DNA of 48,463 nt from Nitrospirales bacterium. Its GTDB lineage: Bacteria > Nitrospirota > Nitrospiria > Nitrospirales > UBA8639. The position numbers and the translations under genes are program-made. This document shows positions 1 to 7,430 of the stretch, one piece after another. The notes under the pieces are model-generated. The model worked only from the letters and a program-made list of their open reading frames with translations, searched no databases and was not told the DNA's origin. Position 1 is the stretch's first letter; each line of letters begins with the position of its first letter. The stretch spans positions 1 through 48,463 of the forward strand of contig BQIV01000036.1 in assembly GCA_021604005.1 (NCBI GenBank), read 5' to 3'.

Positions 1-2679
1 TCAGGTGCTGTGCAGACGAGTTTAGGTGCCCAGCAGGGTGTTCAAGTGATCGGAGAGTCTGTGAGCAACCCGTTTGTAGATCAAAATGCTCCATGGCGTA
101 TTCAAGAATTTCAAGCCAATCCACAACACACAGGAACACCAAGAGAGGCCCAAGTTCAAATTGTAGAAGAGCAGCAACGCCAAGCCGATAATTTAGTGGC
201 AGCCTTGTTTGAGCCGGACCCAGCGGCGAATATCGAGCCAACGTTACCGCCGTCTCTAATTGTTGAAGATGATCGTATTCCCACAACAGAATTTAGGCAG
301 TCTGGAGATGAAGTAATAGAAGTAGCAGAAGGTCCAAATTCAGAGGGCCCAAGTTCAGAGGGCCCCAATACGGGGGATCCAACCTCGTCACCACCGCCTC
401 CTCCTCCGCCGCCACCGCCACCGGCCCCAGTGCCTCCTCCTCCTCCGCCACCGCCGCCTCCTCCGCCACCACCACCGGCTCCAGTGCCACCGCCTCCTCC
501 TCCGCCGCCACCGCCACCGGCCCCAGTGCCACCGCCTCCTCCTCCTCCTCCTCCTCCTCCTCCTCCTCCGCCACCACCGCCGCCTCCTCCGCCACCACCA
601 CCGGCCCCAGTGCCACCGCCTCCTCCTCCGCCGCCGCCTCCTCCGCCACCACCACCGGCCCCAGTGCCACCGCCTCCTCCTCCTCCTCCGCCGCCACCAC
701 CGGCCCCAGTGCCACCGCCTCCTCCTCCTCCGCCGCCGCCTCCTCCGCCACCACCACCGGCCCCACCTGGCCCTGGTGAGTCCGGATTTCCGGCTGGTTC
801 CGGAAGTCCAACAATCATACTTTCCGGCGGGAGCACGATGGGAATGAATGCACCGTTTGTGGCATCGACAGGCGGGTCTTCAGCAAGCAATGGACCTCCG
901 GTTATTCTGGCTTTAGACAATTACTCTGGAGACATATCCAATATTCCCCTGTCTTCTGTGGGGACTATTGCTCCATCTGTTTCCTCCGATTTGTTGTCGG
1001 CTTTTGAGGATCCCAGTAACGCCGGCACTCTCTTGGCTGCTATTCGTACTCAAAATACGCCGACTGGACAGGCCACAATTTTAGGGGGACTCGCCCTTCA
1101 AGACTCGACGGTGAATGCCTCGGTCGATGTAGCACAATTCACTAATGCGAATGTGGAGATAGAAGGCACAATTCTTGATCTAGACAATAGTACGTTCACT
1201 GCCTCAAATGACCTGCTCAATGTCGCGAATAGCACCGTAGATGTTTCAGCCAGCACGGGGTTGGTGCGCGTACTTGGGGGGAGTACTCTGACTGTCGATG
1301 GAACCGTGGTGTCTGCGAACGGGAGTCAACTCAATGTAGACAACGGTTTGCTTGATATTCAAGATGGTGGAACAATGAATGTTTCCGGAAATCTCTTGAT
1401 GAACGAAGGGCAGAATGTGATGACAGCCGGGGATACGTTCATTACGGTTGAGGAAGGGACGCTCACCGCTGATAAATTTTCCGGCCGGAGCTCAGATATG
1501 AACTTGACGATCGACAATGGTGGGTTCTTGGCGCTGTCGAACAATAGTGAGGTGTCCATTGTCAACGGGTTTGGGTTCGTGATTCGAAATATCACGAGCG
1601 ATGAAACCTTTGTGACGGTTGATAACAGTGTGCTCGAAATGGGGTTGCCGACGAATGGTGTCCTGGCAAGATTGGCCGAATCTTTTACCGTGAATTCCGG
1701 AGGCGTTTTGGATGTCAATAATTCCGGAGAAGTGTCGGTCGCATCTATTATTCGAGGAAGTGGGACGACACCAAGTGCCGGAACGCTGAACGGCACGGCT
1801 GTCGTCGTGAATAATCAAAGTCAAGTGACGGCCAATCGCGTCGTGTTTCTCGATAATTTAATTTCTGCGACGGATTTGAGCCTGACGGTGAACGATGGAG
1901 GGCTTCTTGATCTGCAAAATGGTAGTGCCGGAAGTTTTGATACGGTTGCGACAGTAGCCGGGAGTTCGATCGTCACCGATGAGACGTTGGTGCGTGTCGA
2001 TCAAAGTACATTGGCCATGGGATCCGAAATGCTTTCAGTGACTCAGAAGGGCCTTCCCAGTAACGTGACGGTGAATAACGGAGGCGTACTGTCACTGTCG
2101 AACGGCAGTCAGTATGTGGATGCTCAACTTCTTGATGCAACGAGTCCATTGGTTGTTCTGGTTCAAAGCACAATGTCGACAGGATCACATTTTCTTGACG
2201 TGAATAGCGGATCGACATTGGTCGCGAGTTTGCCGAATGATGCATTGGTGTCATTGGATGCCAGTCGCCTCACCGTCAATGGCTCGCTCGTCAATGTGAC
2301 CGGCGTTAATAGTGCTGTGAATGTGACGGGGGCAATTTTTAGTCTACAAAATGGAAGCGTGTTAGAGATTGCCGGTGGCGCATTAGTGGAAACCAGTGCC
2401 GGTGGTCTCTTTAATTTGACCGGTCCTTTAGGGCAATTTAGTGGAGGGACTGCGGCCAATCCCAATATTTTAAGTGTGACCAATAATGTCTGTGCCAGCA
2501 GTGCCTGTCAGGCTCCATTCGCGGCCTTCCCCGAGCTGCGGGTTTCAGGTCCTGTCACTGTTCAACCGGGGTTCAATCCGCTGGAAGGGTTTGACCCTTC
2601 AGGCAATCAACTGAATATCAGTGACGATGCGGCGGTGTTGGTAAACACTGGAGGGACGATCAACCTTAACACTAATTAA
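1..2679 (+). CDS. Proline-rich surface protein with beta-repeats (5' partial)
   Basis: The frame is open to the window edge, so the gene very likely starts upstream; the GTG at 10 has no clear ribosome-binding site. Four parts can be seen. The first is an acidic, glutamine-rich N-terminal part of about 125 residues. Next comes a stretch of about 125 residues that is almost pure proline, broken by A-P-V units. A Gly/Ser spacer follows. The last part is about 560 residues of short beta-type repeats with the recurring theme V-N-x-G-G-x-L-x-L-x-N-G-S, like a beta-solenoid adhesin or FecR-associated surface protein. Only two cysteines occur, close together near the C-terminus (VCASSAC), and could form a disulphide. 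There is no C-terminal aromatic residue or barrel domain of the classical autotransporter kind. A surface or extracellular role is inferred from composition. No enzyme motif was seen. Confidence 0.6.
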   Translation, partial: SGAVQTSLGAQQGVQVIGESVSNPFVDQNAPWRIQEFQANPQHTGTPREAQVQIVEEQQRQADNLVAALFEPDPAANIEPTLPPSLIVEDDRIPTTEFRQSGDEVIEVAEGPNSEGPSSEGPNTGDPTSSPPPPPPPPPPPAPVPPPPPPPPPPPPPPPAPVPPPPPPPPPPPAPVPPPPPPPPPPPPPPPPPPPPPPPPPAPVPPPPPPPPPPPPPPPAPVPPPPPPPPPPPPAPVPPPPPPPPPPPPPPPPAPPGPGESGFPAGSGSPTIILSGGSTMGMNAPFVASTGGSSASNGPPVILALDNYSGDISNIPLSSVGTIAPSVSSDLLSAFEDPSNAGTLLAAIRTQNTPTGQATILGGLALQDSTVNASVDVAQFTNANVEIEGTILDLDNSTFTASNDLLNVANSTVDVSASTGLVRVLGGSTLTVDGTVVSANGSQLNVDNGLLDIQDGGTMNVSGNLLMNEGQNVMTAGDTFITVEEGTLTADKFSGRSSDMNLTIDNGGFLALSNNSEVSIVNGFGFVIRNITSDETFVTVDNSVLEMGLPTNGVLARLAESFTVNSGGVLDVNNSGEVSVASIIRGSGTTPSAGTLNGTAVVVNNQSQVTANRVVFLDNLISATDLSLTVNDGGLLDLQNGSAGSFDTVATVAGSSIVTDETLVRVDQSTLAMGSEMLSVTQKGLPSNVTVNNGGVLSLSNGSQYVDAQLLDATSPLVVLVQSTMSTGSHFLDVNSGSTLVASLPNDALVSLDASRLTVNGSLVNVTGVNSAVNVTGAIFSLQNGSVLEIAGGALVETSAGGLFNLTGPLGQFSGGTAANPNILSVTNNVCASSACQAPFAAFPELRVSGPVTVQPGFNPLEGFDPSGNQLNISDDAAVLVNTGGTINLNTN
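391..768 (+). repeat. Polyproline-codon repeat tract
   Basis: About 126 codons are nearly all CCN, arranged as proline runs of 11 to 25 separated by Ala-Pro-Val. The longest run is 25 prolines and contains a perfect (CCT)11 at 535-567. Units resembling CCGGCCCCAGTGCCACCGCC recur six times, so the tract grew by duplication of a longer unit as well as by triplet slippage. All length changes would keep the reading frame. The complementary strand is a long G-rich GGN tract. Confidence 0.95.
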
Positions 2680-2786
2680 TGTTGACCGAGTTTTGCCGGA
2701 GTACACCAAGATGTCTGCCTCATGCAGTTCTCGTCTGGTGAGGACCGGTGTGGTACAAGCGTAAGTTTCTAAGGAGTGCGAACCGT

Positions 2787-3287
2787 ATGGCGACGAGACA
2801 TGGATTTGTGTTTTCTATATGGCTGATCGCAAGCGTCTTATTGCTCGTGTGTAGTGGAAGTGCGTTTGCAAACAAGGAACAGGCAAAGGAGCAGATTATC
2901 GAACACCTAGAATTTTTGGGGTATGAGTGCGATCCCATGAATCAAGGGGTGAAAGTCACACATCCGTCGAAGATCGGGTTTCTCTTAGTCCCTCTCAAAG
3001 ATGGTATTATGGTGCAGTCGGCCTTTGCCGGCATTGAGTCGCAGTCGAGTTCCGAGGCTCATGATGCGATGGACAATGACCTGTCACAGCTTTCGCTTAT
3101 CAACGACTTGAATCGGCATGCCTCGGTCTCCAGATTTTTCTGGGCCGATACCGGCGAGCTAGTGATTCGAGCTTCTATCCTCGGGAGTTACGATAAGCGC
3201 CGGTTTTCGACATTTATGCAAGCGTGGGAAAAGGATGGCCACACATTAGGACAGAACTACGAAAATTTACGGCCGTATTTAAAGTAA
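2787..3287 (+). CDS. Exported YbjN-like protein
   Basis: This is a protein of 166 residues. I chose ATG 2787 because AGGAG lies at 2772-2776, ten bases upstream; the in-frame GTG at 2748 would add 13 basic residues without a ribosome-binding site. Residues 1-29 form a signal peptide: a basic start, a hydrophobic core and an A-F-A-N cleavage region. The mature part has an alpha/beta pattern with L-I-N-D-L-N-R-H followed by a strand carrying R-F-F-W-A-D-T-G-E-L. This recalls YbjN or type III secretion chaperone-like domains. I infer a periplasmic protein of unknown function. It stands alone, 107 bases after the surface protein gene. The YbjN assignment rests on pattern only. Confidence 0.55.
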   Translation: MATRHGFVFSIWLIASVLLLVCSGSAFANKEQAKEQIIEHLEFLGYECDPMNQGVKVTHPSKIGFLLVPLKDGIMVQSAFAGIESQSSSEAHDAMDNDLSQLSLINDLNRHASVSRFFWADTGELVIRASILGSYDKRRFSTFMQAWEKDGHTLGQNYENLRPYLK

Positions 3288-3650
3288 GGTCTTCCTGACC
3301 AAAGTTTTAATCTCAGCATTGTCCAATTCAGGTTAGGCGTTACACAAACAACCCATCCCAGTATCACTTCTCATTTCATCAGTATTTCCACTTGATTTTT
3401 CATGGAGTTCTTTCTTGCAAAGATGGGAACCCTGCTGGATTTTTCTGTTATCCGTAAGAATCAGTACATAAATGGGCGTGTCATTTGACAGTACGTCTGA
3501 TGCATCGTTGTCACAGAAAGCTCAATGAAATTAGGGTGGTGAGTATTCTTGGCTATGAAGCTGTGAATGTGTATTTAAGGAGCAGTGAGTTGAAACCGAC
3601 AAGATCATCAAACATTGTGACGTTTATTGGTTGCTCCGCACATTCGAATC

Positions 3651-4019
3651 ATGCCGCTTGTTTTCATAGCTCAGGGTCACACGATAGTTCGATTGGGTTG
3701 CTTGTTGCTCTTGTTGCTGATGTTCAGTGGCATGCTGGGCTGTGCGACTGACGGTCGCTATCGAGAAGCCTATGACATTCAACATCTCAATGTCGTGTTT
3801 CTGGATCAACAAACCTTACATGAAGAGTGGGAAGGCCGGACGGGGCAGAGCGGTGTTCAATTCATGCCGTCTCATGGAGGCGGCATGCCGTCTCTCAAAA
3901 CGCTGAAAGGGTTTTTTGATTTCACGACCAACACCTTATATTGTCCTAAATGGAATTTTGCGGTCTGTGGTCATGAATTGCACCATGCGGCCTTAGGCCA
4001 TTTCCATGACAAAGAATAA
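3651..4019 (+). CDS. Small HExxH lipoprotein, putative metalloprotease-like
   Basis: This is a protein of 122 residues from ATG 3651 (a TTG at 3627 in the same frame is possible; neither has a good ribosome-binding site). Residues 15-31 form a very hydrophobic stretch ending in a lipobox, G-M-L-G-C, so Cys31 is probably lipidated. The last residues contain H108-E-L-H-H112 followed by G-H-F-H (H117, H119). HExxH is the zinc-binding and catalytic core of many metallopeptidases, but the spacing is not the metzincin one, and only 10 residues follow. A cysteine (C106) precedes the motif and C99 lies nearby. With about 90 mature residues it is very small for a protease, so it may only bind metal. 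It has no operon partner. Confidence 0.55.
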   Translation: MPLVFIAQGHTIVRLGCLLLLLLMFSGMLGCATDGRYREAYDIQHLNVVFLDQQTLHEEWEGRTGQSGVQFMPSHGGGMPSLKTLKGFFDFTTNTLYCPKWNFAVCGHELHHAALGHFHDKE

Positions 4020-4022
4020 CGT

Positions 4023-4047
4023 GTGTGAACGCTGAAGGCGCTCACAT
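4023..4047 (+). terminator. Possible weak terminator hairpin
   Basis: Just after the lipoprotein stop codon, GTGTGAACGC and GCGCTCACAT can pair over ten positions with one A-C mismatch and one G-T pair around a five-base loop. No T-run follows, so this is at best a weak or factor-dependent terminator. Confidence 0.3.
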
Positions 4048-4650
4048 GTCTATCGGTATCTCCGGTGTGGTGTTGCATTGAATCGTTAGCCAACCTTTCC
4101 TTTTCTTGCCATATCTTTTGGTCTCCACGTTCTCCCTGTCGCCATGTTCGCATTCTAACCACGTGTTCACGCGATTGAGTTGTTTGCCGTTTGAGGGTAT
4201 TGGCAATATTTTACAACGGAATGTCGTTCAAACTTGACGCATGCATGCATGAAAACCTGTTGGCTCAGGGGTCGCAATCATGCATAATAGGTAAAGGGTT
4301 TTCTTGACAAAGGAACGTACAGCCAAGCTGAGGTTCATGAGGATATATTGATGGACAATGCGGCAGGTTTTCGTTTGTTGGTGAATGGAGAGGGGGTTAT
4401 TGGGCGTTCGTGTTCACACGGAATCGAATGCGTAATGTGCCTTTGTTAATATTTGGCTATCGTGACCGATACAGTAATTGACCTGATGGTTTTTGTCGGA
4501 TCTGACGAAATCTTTTTTCCATAGAATGCACGAGTGGGTCGTGTGACAATAATGGCGTCGCTACAGATGAGAACAATAATGCATTTCAGTCATGTCTGCG
4601 AGTGCTATGCTTGTCAGGTTTCAGTCCCATGCTAAGCCGGTGAGGAGCCT
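4048..4650. other. Long intergenic region, no convincing gene
   Basis: No convincing gene lies in these 600 bases. A 32-codon reading frame at 4351-4449 starts with ATG, has AGGA seven bases upstream and contains two C-x-x-C-like cysteine groups. It is too short to judge and may be chance. A short GCATGCATGCATG repeat lies near 4240. I did not find a convincing promoter for the SWIM gene that follows. Confidence 0.4.
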
Positions 4651-5520
4651 ATGCGTAATCGAATCGCGTGTTCGGCACAAACGCTCACACAACTTCAACC
4701 TGATATGATTCATTCTGTCGTTGGCGGGCAAGTCTATAAACTTGGCAAGCAATACTTCGCCGAGAGCCGAGTCCAAATTCTTGAGGCGGGAGCGAGTTCG
4801 GTTACGGCTGAAGTGAGTGGGACGTTTGGTGTCTATTCGCAAACCATCAAGTTGCGGTCTGGCGTGTTGTCGACCAAATGTTCGTGTCCTTCAAATGAAA
4901 AGCCATTTTGCCGTCATTGCGTTGCGGTGCTACTTCAACATTATGATGGTATGGCGGATGACCAGGAGCCAACTGATGAGTCGGATCATCTGGCCACACC
5001 GGTGGTGGTCTCGTCGGGACAAGAGCAGAGCAATGGGGGGCATTCGACGTCGAGCGATTTTAATTTCCGAGACGTGACCGTCTTTGTTGATTGGCTGGAA
5101 TCGTGTGTGACCAAGCTTGGGCAGGCTGAGGCCTTGCCTGCTCTACCCAAGTTGCCAGGAGGAGCCGTGCGGGATTGGAGTATCGCGATCGATTCACTCC
5201 ATCGACAATTTCTGAAGAACGAAGAAACGCACAGCGAAACGCAAGCCAGTCTTGAGGCGGCTCAGGAGCAAATTGTACGATTGACTCAAGATCTGGAAGA
5301 AGCGAGACATGATGCTAAAAATGCGCAAGCGGCGTCTGAAGAATTAAAAGCGGAAATCCATAAATATCAAGCCTCGCTTGCAGACTCAGATCGTGTTGGT
5401 CAAGAGCGAGATGGGCTTGCTCAGCAGCTCAAAGGGGTTCGTGAAGAACTTGAAAAGAAAGGCGCTGAGCTAGGCGGTCTGTCGGAGGCACTTACCACAT
5501 TGTCAAAAAGTCTTCCATAA
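4651..5520 (+). CDS. SWIM zinc-finger protein with coiled-coil C-terminus
   Basis: This is a protein of 289 residues. Cys77, Cys79, Cys87 and His89 give the CxCx7CxH signature of a SWIM zinc finger, a fold known to bind DNA or proteins. The preceding residues 17-75 (V-V-G-G-Q-V-Y-K-L-G-K-Q-Y-F) match the usual SWIM lead-in. Residues 105-140 are acidic and low-complexity, and about 185-285 form a long charged coiled coil rich in E, Q, A and L. GAGGAG lies only three bases before the ATG, a short spacing. The gene converges on the ParA-type ATPase gene. I infer a nucleic-acid or partner-binding scaffold. Unlike many SWIM proteins, it is not fused to a SNF2 helicase. Confidence 0.65.
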   Translation: MRNRIACSAQTLTQLQPDMIHSVVGGQVYKLGKQYFAESRVQILEAGASSVTAEVSGTFGVYSQTIKLRSGVLSTKCSCPSNEKPFCRHCVAVLLQHYDGMADDQEPTDESDHLATPVVVSSGQEQSNGGHSTSSDFNFRDVTVFVDWLESCVTKLGQAEALPALPKLPGGAVRDWSIAIDSLHRQFLKNEETHSETQASLEAAQEQIVRLTQDLEEARHDAKNAQAASEELKAEIHKYQASLADSDRVGQERDGLAQQLKGVREELEKKGAELGGLSEALTTLSKSLP

Positions 5521-5662
5521 AGTCTGCAATTTCTAGGTTTCTGGTATTCTGCTGCCAGCGACCCTCTAAGAATCTTTTCCTTGTTTTTCCCATTTTACTT
5601 GTTAAATTTTCCCTGTTCACGCTGTGTAGCGGTGAGATGTCTGAGGGCGTATTTTACGTGAC

Positions 5663-6538
5663 TTAGAGTCGAGCTGCGATATTCTCTGCGATGTGCTCAA
5701 GGGCTGTGGCTGGAGGGGATGTGGGATCGAGGTCGACGACTGGTAAATATTTATGAACCGATCGGACAATTGATTCATGCTCAGGAATATTTCCAAGTAA
5801 GGTAAGGTCGGTTCCGACGTATTGCTTCAGAAGACTCTGAAGTTGCAGCGTATTAATTCGTGAGCCACTTGTCATCCGGTTGAGAATTAAATAGGGCTGA
5901 AAGTCGTGTAGCGCCTGCTGTGCCACGGGTACTCCCTCTTCATTGGTTTCTCTTACAGCTTCCAAGACTTCCGACATGCTTTGAAATTCCTGGTCAAGGA
6001 GCGCATTGGCGACGGGATCTCGCGTGGCAAATGCAGTCAGAACTTTTCGGATGGCGGCGAGTTTGATGAATCGATAGAGGTCGAGGACTGAGGTTGGGTC
6101 AGGGGTGGCAACCGCTAAATGATGATCCGCTAACAGGAAAAAGTCCAGCGTATGATAATGTGTGCCTGCTCCGACATCCACAACGATAATATCCGCATCA
6201 AGTTCCTTGAGGTGGCGGATCAGTCGTTTTTTTCTGGCATGTTGAAGATTGGCCGTGCGCAAGGTATCCCCGGTTCCGGGGATCAGCCGAAGATTCTGAT
6301 AGCCATTGACGGGTTGAGCCACCTCTTCGAGTGTTTTAATACGGTGACTTAAGAAGTCCGTCATCGTGACGGTTGGATGAAACAGGCCAAATAAGACATG
6401 CTGATTGGCCCCACCAGTATCAAAGTCCGTTAAGACAACCCGTTTTCCTTGTTTTGTAAGAAGAAGCGCAAGGTTACTGCTAATGACACTTTTCCCTACG
6501 CCACCTTTGCCGGATGCGATTGACAGGATTTTGGCCAT
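5663..6538 (-). CDS. MinD/ParA-family ATPase (FlhG/FleN-like)
   Basis: This is a protein of 291 residues. I chose the ATG at 6538 because AAGGA lies five bases upstream; an ATG eight codons earlier has no such site. Residues 10-17 (G-K-G-G-V-G-K-S) are the deviant Walker A motif of the MinD/ParA family. D-F-D-T-G-G-A-N follows as the switch region and V-V-D-V-G-A-G as the Walker B region. A long helical insert (about residues 160-205) and P-Y-L-I-L-N-R resemble the FlhG/FleN and MRP-like branches. Such proteins act as ATP-dependent dimeric switches that position cell structures. No flagellar, chromosome-partitioning or division partner lies next to it, so the cargo is unknown. It is transcribed away from the rimP operon. 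Confidence 0.8.
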   Translation of the reverse strand: MAKILSIASGKGGVGKSVISSNLALLLTKQGKRVVLTDFDTGGANQHVLFGLFHPTVTMTDFLSHRIKTLEEVAQPVNGYQNLRLIPGTGDTLRTANLQHARKKRLIRHLKELDADIIVVDVGAGTHYHTLDFFLLADHHLAVATPDPTSVLDLYRFIKLAAIRKVLTAFATRDPVANALLDQEFQSMSEVLEAVRETNEEGVPVAQQALHDFQPYLILNRMTSGSRINTLQLQSLLKQYVGTDLTLLGNIPEHESIVRSVHKYLPVVDLDPTSPPATALEHIAENIAARL

Positions 6539-6610
6539 ACTCGTCCTTGAAAATGGATGCATTATGAGTCTAAACGCCTGTGCTGGCTTGGCGTCGACGT
6601 CGTGCTCTCG

Positions 6611-6639
6611 TTGCCATCTCGTTGTCTTCAGTCTATCAT
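6611..6639 (+). promoter_or_regulatory. Sigma70-type promoter of the rimP-nusA-infB operon
   Basis: TTGCCA (6611-6616) and TATCAT (6634-6639) each match consensus at five of six positions and are separated by exactly 17 bases. This predicts a start near 6646 and a 5' leader of about 230 bases before rimP. Confidence 0.6.
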
Positions 6640-6645
6640 AGGGGT

Positions 6646-6879
6646 GGTCTTATGCCCATGGAGTGTTTCTTCTCGTGAACGTCGCGTTAGATTGAGATTG
6701 CTCCACAGATGATCGGGTCGTGATAGCCCACGATCGTGGTCGTGTCCGCCCTTGCGTTTAGACTGAAGAAATGCTAGGGTCCCAGAAGGTGGAGTGGGCG
6801 AAGGCCCACTTTTTTTTGTTCTTAAACGACTGAAAAAATAGCGGATGCGAATAGAACGCCAAGCTATTCGTATTTGAGT
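6646..6879 (+). promoter_or_regulatory. Putative rimP leader with attenuator
   Basis: Between the predicted promoter and rimP there is no gene, but a complete intrinsic terminator lies at 6793-6817. GCCCAC at 6726-6731 is perfectly complementary to the 5' arm of that terminator (GTGGGC, 6794-6799), which offers a possible antiterminator pairing. An eight-codon reading frame starts at 6651. A leader upstream of rimP has been described as a conserved candidate attenuator in Proteobacteria, as I recall. Regulation here, for example by NusA levels, is inference. Confidence 0.5.
6793..6817 (+). terminator. Intrinsic terminator inside the rimP leader
   Basis: AGTGGGC (6793-6799), loop GAAG and GCCCACT (6804-6810) form a perfect seven-base-pair stem followed by eight T residues. 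No plus-strand gene ends upstream, so it most likely acts as an attenuator for rimP-nusA-infB rather than as the end of an operon. Confidence 0.85.
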
Positions 6880-7365
6880 ATGACGGTTCCTGGTCACAGT
6901 GTCGAGCAACGAATTGAACAGGTTGTCACTCCGCTGGCTCAAGCGCTACATGTGGAACTGGTTGAAATCCGTTGTTTGGGAAGAGGAGCTGGCTCTTGCA
7001 TTCGCGTAACCATTGATAAGCCGGGTGGTATTGGGATTCAAGATTGTGAAGAGCTCCATCATTCCTTGAGTCGCGCACTTGACGTTCTCGATCCCCTTCC
7101 TTATGCCTATAGACTTGAGGTATCTTCGCCAGGATTAGATCGGCCTCTTACGCATCGTCAAGACTATCAACGGGCACTGAATAAGTTAATACGCGTGAAC
7201 CTGCTGAACGACGAGAAGAAGAAGTCTTGTATCGTTGGGCATTTACAAGAGGTAACCGACGAAGGTATCTGTCTAAAGCCTGTCGCGTCTAAAGGGGGGG
7301 CGAAGCCCCTCGTGACGCTCGCGTGGGGCATGTTTGACAAGGGTAGGCTGGAAATAGAGTTCTAA
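6880..7365 (+). CDS. rimP: Ribosome maturation factor RimP
   Basis: This is a protein of 161 residues from ATG 6880 (TTG 6874 is two codons upstream in frame). RimP helps late assembly of the 30S ribosomal subunit. The family hallmark is clear in the middle: R-V-T-I-D-K-P-G-G-I, then a helix with D-C-E-E-L-H-H-S-L-S-R-A-L-D, then L-E-V-S-S-P-G-L-D-R-P-L. A C-terminal SH3-like part follows. Length is normal. It is the first gene of the operon that continues with nusA and infB, an order shared by very many bacteria, and it sits directly downstream of the attenuator-like leader. Confidence 0.96.
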   Translation: MTVPGHSVEQRIEQVVTPLAQALHVELVEIRCLGRGAGSCIRVTIDKPGGIGIQDCEELHHSLSRALDVLDPLPYAYRLEVSSPGLDRPLTHRQDYQRALNKLIRVNLLNDEKKKSCIVGHLQEVTDEGICLKPVASKGGAKPLVTLAWGMFDKGRLEIEF

Positions 7366-7430
7366 GATGACGACAGTATCAAGATGGGTTGAATGTCCAA
7401 CCATTATTCACTTTGATCGGGAGCTGATAC

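Noticed and set aside
156-920. Long minus-strand frames made of glycine or glutamate/alanine/valine opposite the polyproline tract
   Set aside because: They are the complement of CCN repeats, which avoids stop codons by composition; no start site or domain is present.
3485-3751. Plus-strand frame of 88 codons before the HExxH lipoprotein
   Set aside because: It overlaps the lipoprotein in another frame, has no ribosome-binding site and no protein-like pattern.
6628-6942. Minus-strand frame across the rimP leader
   Set aside because: It covers the predicted promoter, the terminator and the rimP start, and is arginine-rich without a domain.
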